64,000 bases of DNA from Lewinella sp. 4G2. GTDB lineage: Bacteria > Bacteroidota > Bacteroidia > Chitinophagales > Saprospiraceae. The notes beneath the pieces were generated by a model, which was given only the letters and a program-made list of their open reading frames with translations, was not told the origin of the DNA and did not search any database. Positions within the stretch are counted from its first letter, which is position 1; the number at the start of each line of letters is the position of its first letter. Made by a program: the position numbers and the translations under genes. Shown here piece by piece: positions 59,608-64,000 of this stretch. Where the stretch lies: NCBI RefSeq assembly GCF_001625015.1, contig NZ_LVWJ02000014.1:2232001-2296000 (forward strand). The letters are read 5' to 3'.

Positions 59608-59694
59608 GGCGCTAACGCTGGTGCGAAGTTGGAGGGCAAGTAATACGGTCAATCCCTACTACTTGCAACCGAGCTTTGCACCCGCGGCAGCGCC
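59608..59694. repeat. 87-bp palindromic element bounded by inverted interspersed motifs
   Basis: A forward copy (GGCGCTAACGCTGGTGC, 59608-59624) and a reverse copy (59678-59694) are the ends of a nested palindrome. Inside, GTTG/CAAC and GCAAGTA/TACTTGC also pair. The layout resembles a miniature element with terminal inverted repeats, within the rpsS-rplV spacer. Confidence 0.65.
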
Positions 59695-59779
59695 TATTGT
59701 TAAACGAGTGAAGGTAGAGTAGATCCTCGTGGGTCACCCCGCCCGGTTTACTAACCCGTTCCCTCGAAATTATCCAATA

Positions 59780-60166
59780 ATGGAAGCAGTATCTAAGTTA
59801 AACAGCATCCCGATGTCCGTCCGCAAGATGCGGCTGGTCGTGGATCTGATTCGCGGTAAAAAAGTCAGTGATGCCATTGGTATCCTGGACTTCTCCAAGC
59901 AGGAGGCCGCCATTTGGTTGAAGAAGAATCTTCTGACCGCAGTAGCAAACTGGGAAGTAAAAGCTGGTGGCACCGAAGCCGCTGATGATTACGACCTCGT
60001 AGTTACCGAAGCATTTGCCGACGCAGGCGCGCAGATCAAGCGCTTCCGCCCGGCTCCACACGGCCGTGCGCACCGCATCCGCAAGCACAGCTGCCACATC
60101 ACCCTCAAAGTCGCCAATCAGATTGCGCTTCCCGAGGTTTCCACTAACGAAGAGATCGAAGCATAA
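59780..60166 (+). CDS. rplV: 50S ribosomal protein L22
   Basis: A 128-residue L22. ATG 59780 gives [29 protein letters not shown] at the start, which matches family alignments, so a longer frame from 59729 is rejected. The exit-tunnel beta-hairpin [24 protein letters not shown] is present. Two bases separate its stop from rpsC. A 179-bp spacer holding the palindromic element precedes it. Confidence 0.96.
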   Translation: MEAVSKLNSIPMSVRKMRLVVDLIRGKKVSDAIGILDFSKQEAAIWLKKNLLTAVANWEVKAGGTEAADDYDLVVTEAFADAGAQIKRFRPAPHGRAHRIRKHSCHITLKVANQIALPEVSTNEEIEA

Positions 60167-60168
60167 TC

Positions 60169-60927
60169 ATGGGACAAAAGACTAATCCAATTGGTAACCG
60201 CCTCGGTTACATTCGTGGCTGGGACAGCAACTGGTTTGCTGACAAGGACTACGCCGCCAACGTCATCGAAGATGAAAAACTGCGCACTTACCTCGGTTCA
60301 AGGATCGAAAAGGGTGGTATCGCACGCATCATCATCGAGCGTACACTGAAGCGGGTAACGCTGACGATCCACACCAGCCGCCCCGGTATCATTATTGGTA
60401 AGGGTGGTAGCGAGATCGATCAGATTCGCGAAGAGCTTCGCCGCCTGACGAAGAAGGACATCCAGATCAACATCATTGAGATCCGTAAGCCGGAACTTGA
60501 CGCTACGATCGTTGCGGAATCCATCGCCAAGCAGATCGAAGCGCGGATCAACTACCGCCGCGCAATCAAGACCAGTATTCAGTCAACGATGCGCGCATCC
60601 GCCGAAGGCATCAAGGTGCGTATCTCCGGTCGCTTGAACGGCTCGGACATGAGCCGGACGGAGGAATTTAAGGAAGGCCGTACGCCGCTCCATACTTTCC
60701 GCGCCGATATCGACTACGCTCATAAAGAAGCGCACACCGTTTACGGACGTATTGGTATCAAAGTATGGCTCTGTAAGGGAGAGGTACTCGGTAAGCGTGA
60801 CCTCAACCCGAACGCTGGCCTCGCAACCAAAGGCGGTGACCGCCGTGGTGGTGGCCGTGGCGATCGTGGTGACCGCCGTGGCGGAGGCCGTGGAGACCGC
60901 CGTGGTGGTGGTGGCGGACGCCGCTAA
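60169..60927 (+). CDS. rpsC: 30S ribosomal protein S3 with Arg-Gly-rich tail
   Basis: A 252-residue S3. The KH domain is [21 protein letters not shown] (about residues 70-90) and the C-terminal domain has [31 protein letters not shown]. Beyond the conserved core, the last ~33 residues are a low-complexity tail with [12 protein letters not shown] and RRGGG units, encoded by near-repeating codons. Such Arg-Gly tails on S3 are longer than in E. coli; RNA binding is an inference. A terminator and 423-bp gap follow. Confidence 0.96.
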   Translation: MGQKTNPIGNRLGYIRGWDSNWFADKDYAANVIEDEKLRTYLGSRIEKGGIARIIIERTLKRVTLTIHTSRPGIIIGKGGSEIDQIREELRRLTKKDIQINIIEIRKPELDATIVAESIAKQIEARINYRRAIKTSIQSTMRASAEGIKVRISGRLNGSDMSRTEEFKEGRTPLHTFRADIDYAHKEAHTVYGRIGIKVWLCKGEVLGKRDLNPNAGLATKGGDRRGGGRGDRGDRRGGGRGDRRGGGGGRR

Positions 60928-61121
60928 TGATCACCTGACCGAATGAATGGTGATTGGCGTAAACGCCGATCCCTTCATTCAGCACAAGATGGGCTGACGG
61001 CCTATCACTTACTAGCGGTTCTGCCGCACTGACTGACTCAACCGCCGTAGGCGAGAGCAATATCGAAAAGGAAGATCATCAAGCGACTGCTTGCGCTGAG
61101 TTCCGACAAAGAAGCAAGGAA

Positions 61122-61163
61122 GCGCTTCCGGTCATACCGGAAGCGCCAACTTGTTTTCTTTTA
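61122..61163 (+). terminator. Intrinsic terminator after rpsC
   Basis: A perfect 11-bp stem, GCGCTTCCGGT (61122-61132) with ACCGGAAGCGC (61136-61146), and a 3-nt loop, is followed by CAACTTGTTTTCTTTT. It separates the S10 segment from rplP. Confidence 0.8.
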
Positions 61164-61218
61164 TGACCAAACGGGGAAAGAATGCAGTCTTTCCCTTTTA
61201 CGGGTCAACAAAAAATCC

Positions 61219-61226
61219 TACCTTTG
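61219..61226 (+). promoter_or_regulatory. -7 promoter element of rplP
   Basis: TACCTTTG is an exact TAnnTTTG match, 123 bp before the rplP ATG. TTTTACGGG about 20 bp upstream may be the -33 part. Confidence 0.7.
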
Positions 61227-61266
61227 CCCCGCTCTAAGGAGAACCTCGGGTAAAGTCGAGGTGTAA

Positions 61267-61344
61267 ATGATGGATTTTCAGTCATTTGCCCACAAAATTT
61301 GTCGTTTTCGCTCAGTCTCAATGTGCTGGGAGAGAATAAATTAA
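61267..61344 (+). CDS. Candidate leader peptide upstream of rplP
   Basis: A 25-codon open frame (two ATG codons at 61267 and 61270, TAA at 61342-61344) lies in the rplP leader and stops 5 bases before the rplP ATG. The peptide starts [10 protein letters not shown] and has two Cys and several Arg. It could couple translation to rplP. Chance is a fair alternative; no known leader peptide was recognised. Confidence 0.25.
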   Translation: MMDFQSFAHKICRFRSVSMCWERIN

Positions 61345-61349
61345 CTAAG

Positions 61350-61769
61350 ATGTTACAGCCTAAAAGAACGAAATATCGCAAGCAGCAGAAGGGCCGCAAC
61401 CGTGGCCTTGCTCAGCGTGGTAACAAGGTAGATTTTGGAACCTTCGGCCTGAAGAGTCTCGATATCGGCCGTATCACCAGCCGCCAGATTGAAGCTGCAC
61501 GTATTGCCATGACGCGTAATATGAAGCGTGAGGGTAAGGTGTGGATCCGCATTTTCCCGGACAAGCCCATTACCAGCAAGCCGTTGGAGGTACGTATGGG
61601 TAAGGGTAAAGGTGCCCTTGATTACTACGTAGCTAACGTTCAGCCGGGCCGCATCATGTTCGAATTGGATGGCGTATCGCGCGAAGTTGCCGAGGAATCC
61701 CTCCGCCTCGCCGCTCAGAAGTTGCCAGTTCAGACGCGTATCGTCACTCGCCTCGACTACGTAGGTTAA
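61350..61769 (+). CDS. rplP: 50S ribosomal protein L16
   Basis: A 139-residue L16. ATG 61350 gives [20 protein letters not shown], the family start, so the in-frame extension from 61299 is rejected. [38 protein letters not shown], with the Arg (R of VRMGKG) hydroxylated in some bacteria, and [16 protein letters not shown] are conserved. It restarts the cluster behind its own promoter. Confidence 0.97.
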   Translation: MLQPKRTKYRKQQKGRNRGLAQRGNKVDFGTFGLKSLDIGRITSRQIEAARIAMTRNMKREGKVWIRIFPDKPITSKPLEVRMGKGKGALDYYVANVQPGRIMFELDGVSREVAEESLRLAAQKLPVQTRIVTRLDYVG

Positions 61770-61829
61770 CCAACAATAAATCCCAAGTCCGCTGCCGGTG
61801 TCACCGAAGTGCGGCAAAACCATAATACT

Positions 61830-62090
61830 ATGGCCAGTAACAAATCCGTCGAGCTGCGTAGTGCGTCCGATGCTGATCTTCAGGAACAGCTGAACGACAC
61901 TGCCTCCAGCCTGGACAAAATGAAGTTCGATCATACCGTCAGCGGTATCGAGAACCCTCTTCAACTGCGCACGGTCCGTCGTGACCTTGCTCGTATCAAA
62001 ACCGAAATTCGCCGTCGCGAACTTGAGGCCATGGCTCCCGAGGAGCTCGCCAAGCGTGACCAGATTCAAAGACGTCGTCGTAAAAAGTAA
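61830..62090 (+). CDS. rpmC: 50S ribosomal protein L29
   Basis: An 86-residue L29. The start at ATG 61830 gives MASNKSVELRSASDADLQEQLNDTASSLDKMKFDHTVSGIENPLQL. The RRDLARIKTEIRRRELEAMAPEELAKR tail is longer than E. coli's. L29 lines the tunnel exit. Six bases separate its stop from rpsQ. Confidence 0.94.
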   Translation: MASNKSVELRSASDADLQEQLNDTASSLDKMKFDHTVSGIENPLQLRTVRRDLARIKTEIRRRELEAMAPEELAKRDQIQRRRRKK

Positions 62091-62096
62091 TCAAGC

Positions 62097-62525
62097 ATGA
62101 GCAACGAGGAAAATAAAGAGCAAGAAGGCGGTCTCATTGAGAACATCGCTGAAGCTGCAGGAGAAGTTGTAGGCGCTGCTGTTGAAACAGTCACTACAGC
62201 TGCCGAAACAGTTACCGAAGCCGTTAGCGGCGCCGTGAACTATTTTGCCACCGAGGAAGAAGTAGTATCATCTGACCGCAACGAACGTAAGAGCCGCGTT
62301 GGGCTCGTCGCTAGTAACAAGATGGACAAGACCATCAGTGTTACTATCCAGCGTCGCCTCCAGCACCCCATCTACGGTAAGTACGTAAAGAAATCAAAGA
62401 AGCTGATCGCCCACGACGAGAACAACGATTGCCAGATTGGTGATTTGGTTCGCATCATGGAGTGCCGCCCCCTTAGCCGCCGCAAGCGCTGGCGTTTGGT
62501 GGAGGTCATCGAAAAAGCCAAGTAA
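62097..62525 (+). CDS. rpsQ: 30S ribosomal protein S17 with long N-terminal extension
   Basis: A 142-residue S17, where ~85 is usual. The core begins about residue 62 ([27 protein letters not shown]...[27 protein letters not shown] and [20 protein letters not shown]). Residues 1-61 are an added acidic, Ala/Val/Thr-rich stretch likely to be helical ([20 protein letters not shown], then [15 protein letters not shown]). It starts with the only ATG in frame, 6 bp after rpmC. An internal GTG at residue 47 would give a shorter form. Confidence 0.95.
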   Translation: MSNEENKEQEGGLIENIAEAAGEVVGAAVETVTTAAETVTEAVSGAVNYFATEEEVVSSDRNERKSRVGLVASNKMDKTISVTIQRRLQHPIYGKYVKKSKKLIAHDENNDCQIGDLVRIMECRPLSRRKRWRLVEVIEKAK

Positions 62526-62549
62526 TTAACCACCCAAAACTAGCTACTC

Positions 62550-62918
62550 ATGATCCAACAGGAATCACGGTTACGCGTAGCCGATAACAGCGGTGCCAAA
62601 GAGGTACTCTGTATTCGCGTACTTGGCGGCTCTAAGCGTCGCTATGCCAGCATCGGCGACCAGATCGTTATCTCCGTCAAGGAGTCTGCCCCGGGTGGAA
62701 ACGTAAAGAAAGGTTCGGTATCCCGCGCCGTTGTTGTTCGCACACGTAAGGAGATCCGCCGTAAGGACGGTTCTTACATCCGCTTCGACGACAATGCAGT
62801 TGTACTCCTTAACGCAAACGAAGAGCCCCGTGGCACCCGTATTTTCGGCCCCGTCGCTCGTGAACTTCGTGATAAGGATTACATGAAGATCGTATCACTC
62901 GCCCCCGAGGTACTTTAA
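62550..62918 (+). CDS. rplN: 50S ribosomal protein L14
   Basis: A 122-residue L14 of normal length. [69 protein letters not shown] and [26 protein letters not shown] are conserved; it contacts 16S rRNA in an intersubunit bridge. First of the spc-type genes, in the usual order. Confidence 0.97.
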   Translation: MIQQESRLRVADNSGAKEVLCIRVLGGSKRRYASIGDQIVISVKESAPGGNVKKGSVSRAVVVRTRKEIRRKDGSYIRFDDNAVVLLNANEEPRGTRIFGPVARELRDKDYMKIVSLAPEVL

Positions 62919-62973
62919 GCCTCACCCCCAAACCGTTTTGGAGCGATTGCTCCGAACACAATAACAAATAACA

Positions 62974-63333
62974 ATGGCTAACAAGTCCTATAAAGATAAG
63001 CAGAAGCGCTTTGCGCCGAAGCTGAAGATCAAGAAGGGTGACCGGGTGGTAGTAATCGCCGGCGCCGATCGTGATCTATCTCGGCCACGGGAAGTACTCG
63101 AAGTACTCGTAGCTGAGAACCGGGCCGTCGTCGAAGGTGTGAACATTCGCAAAAAGCACCAGCGCGCAACGGAAACCGACCAGGGTGGCATCGTAGAGAA
63201 AGCTGCCTCCATTCACCTAAGTAACCTGATGCTGCTGACCGCCGACGATCAGCCTACTCGCGTAGGCCGTAAAGCAGATGATAACGGTAAACTTGTACGC
63301 TACGGTAAGCGTGACGGAAACATCATTAAGTAA
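62974..63333 (+). CDS. rplX: 50S ribosomal protein L24
   Basis: A 119-residue L24, an assembly initiator of the 50S. The KOW segment is [68 protein letters not shown], which is the family core. The usual G of AG.D is followed here by RDLSR. The TAA stop shares a base with the rplE ATG. Confidence 0.94.
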   Translation: MANKSYKDKQKRFAPKLKIKKGDRVVVIAGADRDLSRPREVLEVLVAENRAVVEGVNIRKKHQRATETDQGGIVEKAASIHLSNLMLLTADDQPTRVGRKADDNGKLVRYGKRDGNIIK

Positions 63334-63893
63334 TGAGCTATACTCCCCGACTGAAAAAGAAGTACGACGAAGAGATTCGTAGTAAGCTGATGGAAGAGTT
63401 CAATTACAAGAGCTCCATGGAAGTGCCCGCACTGCTGAAGATCTGTATCAACCAGGGTGTTGGTCAGGCCACGCAGGACCGGAAACTCGTTGAGAACGCA
63501 GTGAAGGAAATGTCCCTCGTAGCTGGTCAGCAAGCAGTGATTACCAAGTCAAAGAAATCTGTCTCCAACTTCCGTCTGCGTGACGGCATGGGCATCGGTG
63601 CTAAGGTGACCCTGCGCCGCGAGAAGATGTACGACTTCCTCGATCGCCTCATCGCTACTGCCCTCCCACGGGTACGTGACTTCCGCGGTATCAACGATAA
63701 GAGCTTCGATGGCCGTGGTAACTACACCTTTGGCGTAACGGAGCAAATCATCTTCCCGGAGATCAGCCTCGACGACGTGGCTAACCTGACGGGTTACGAT
63801 ATCACTTTCGTGACCAGTGCTAAGACCGACGCTGAAGGTATGGCGCTATTGAAGGCACTCGGCCTTCCTTTCAAGAATCAAAACAACGCTTAA
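63333..63893 (+). CDS. rplE: 50S ribosomal protein L5
   Basis: A 186-residue L5, which binds 5S r[72 protein letters not shown] and [34 protein letters not shown] are conserved. It overlaps rplX by one base, implying translational coupling. Four bases separate it from rpsN. Confidence 0.97.
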   Translation: MSYTPRLKKKYDEEIRSKLMEEFNYKSSMEVPALLKICINQGVGQATQDRKLVENAVKEMSLVAGQQAVITKSKKSVSNFRLRDGMGIGAKVTLRREKMYDFLDRLIATALPRVRDFRGINDKSFDGRGNYTFGVTEQIIFPEISLDDVANLTGYDITFVTSAKTDAEGMALLKALGLPFKNQNNA

Positions 63894-63896
63894 GCA

Positions 63897-64000
63897 ATGG
63901 CACGTAAATCACTAATCGCACGGGAACGCAAGCGCGAACGTATGGTCGCCAAGTACGCTGAGAAGCGTGCCCAGCTTAAGGCTGAAGGCAACTGGGACGA
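63897..64000 (+). CDS. rpsN: 30S ribosomal protein S14, 5' end
   Basis: The first 34 residues of S14 are visible (MARKSLIARERKRERMVAKY...RAQLKAEGNWD); the rest lies beyond the window. The N-terminus is that of the long, zinc-free S14 type. It follows rplE in the usual spc order. Confidence 0.9.
   Translation, partial: MARKSLIARERKRERMVAKYAEKRAQLKAEGNWD

Larger units (their letters stand above)
60928..61349. other. Gap between rpsC and rplP
   Basis: 422 bp with no ribosomal gene. It holds a hairpin around GGCGT-aa-ACGCC (about 60955-60967) nested within GAATG/CATTC (60943 and 60977), a terminator (61122-61163), a perfect -7 element (61219-61226), an ACCTCG/CGAGGT hairpin (61244-61263) and a 25-codon open frame ending next to rplP. 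Confidence 0.7.

Noticed and set aside
1..64000. tRNA, rRNA, transposase or prophage genes
   Set aside because: None was recognised by eye; a tRNA scan was not possible, so a missed tRNA cannot be fully excluded.

Overview
The window looks like chromosome of a Bacteroidota bacterium, most likely a Saprospiria/Lewinella-type lineage (inference). The evidence is: type IX secretion sorting domains on at least four proteins, a short Bacteroidota-type primary sigma factor, and a repeated TAnnTTTG (or TAnnTTCG) -7 element in place of a sigma70 -10. There are also several proteins from families mainly seen in that phylum, and the DNA is fairly GC-rich. No phage, insertion sequence, CRISPR array, rRNA or tRNA was recognised. 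56 genes are called; the first and last are cut by the window edges.

Layout. 1-9.4 kb holds the tail of a type B T9SS protein, a GT-C-like membrane protein, an orphan ParA, a YigZ protein, a DUF1905/YdeI protein, a Tricorn-like protease, a Cys/Met PLP enzyme and an MbnP-like lipoprotein. 9.4-23 kb holds a giant CHRD-repeat T9SS protein, a thiamine-binding protein, a NatAB-like ABC exporter, a lipid kinase, a Bacteroidota-specific protein with a nucleosidase-like motif, and an M16 peptidase pair (one catalytic subunit, one inactive). 23-32 kb holds a PAS-AraC regulator, a 711-residue orphan and TamB. 32-41 kb holds small conserved proteins, a PP2C-like protein, a VOC protein, an MFS transporter, cytochrome oxidase subunit III, a TrmH-family methylase, RpoD, a START-like protein and an AddB-like nuclease. 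41-52.5 kb holds secreted and T9SS proteins, a PiT-like transporter, PfkA with a BadF-type kinase, a hydrolase, a degenerate HAD protein and FtsY. 52.6-64 kb is the str-S10-spc ribosomal cluster (rpsL to rpsN) in the usual bacterial order.

How it fits together. Envelope biogenesis and secretion (TamB, FtsY, T9SS cargo, M16 peptidases, Tricorn) sits beside core expression machinery (RpoD, ribosomal proteins, EF-G). The ribosomal cluster is unusually open. Strong hairpins follow fusA, rplW and rpsC, a ~100-nt palindromic element lies between rpsJ and rplC, and a perfect -7 element restarts transcription ahead of rplP.

The most interesting signal is not a gene. A motif of about 18 bp, GGGCGCTGNCGCRGGTGC, occurs about 16 times on both strands. 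It is concentrated between genes but also lies inside coding regions in different reading frames, so it appears to be conserved as DNA rather than as protein. Two inverted copies form a palindromic element between rpsS and rplV. A second lead is a compact ~80-nt sequence of three hairpins ending in a U-run near 19.4 kb, which looks like a small RNA gene.
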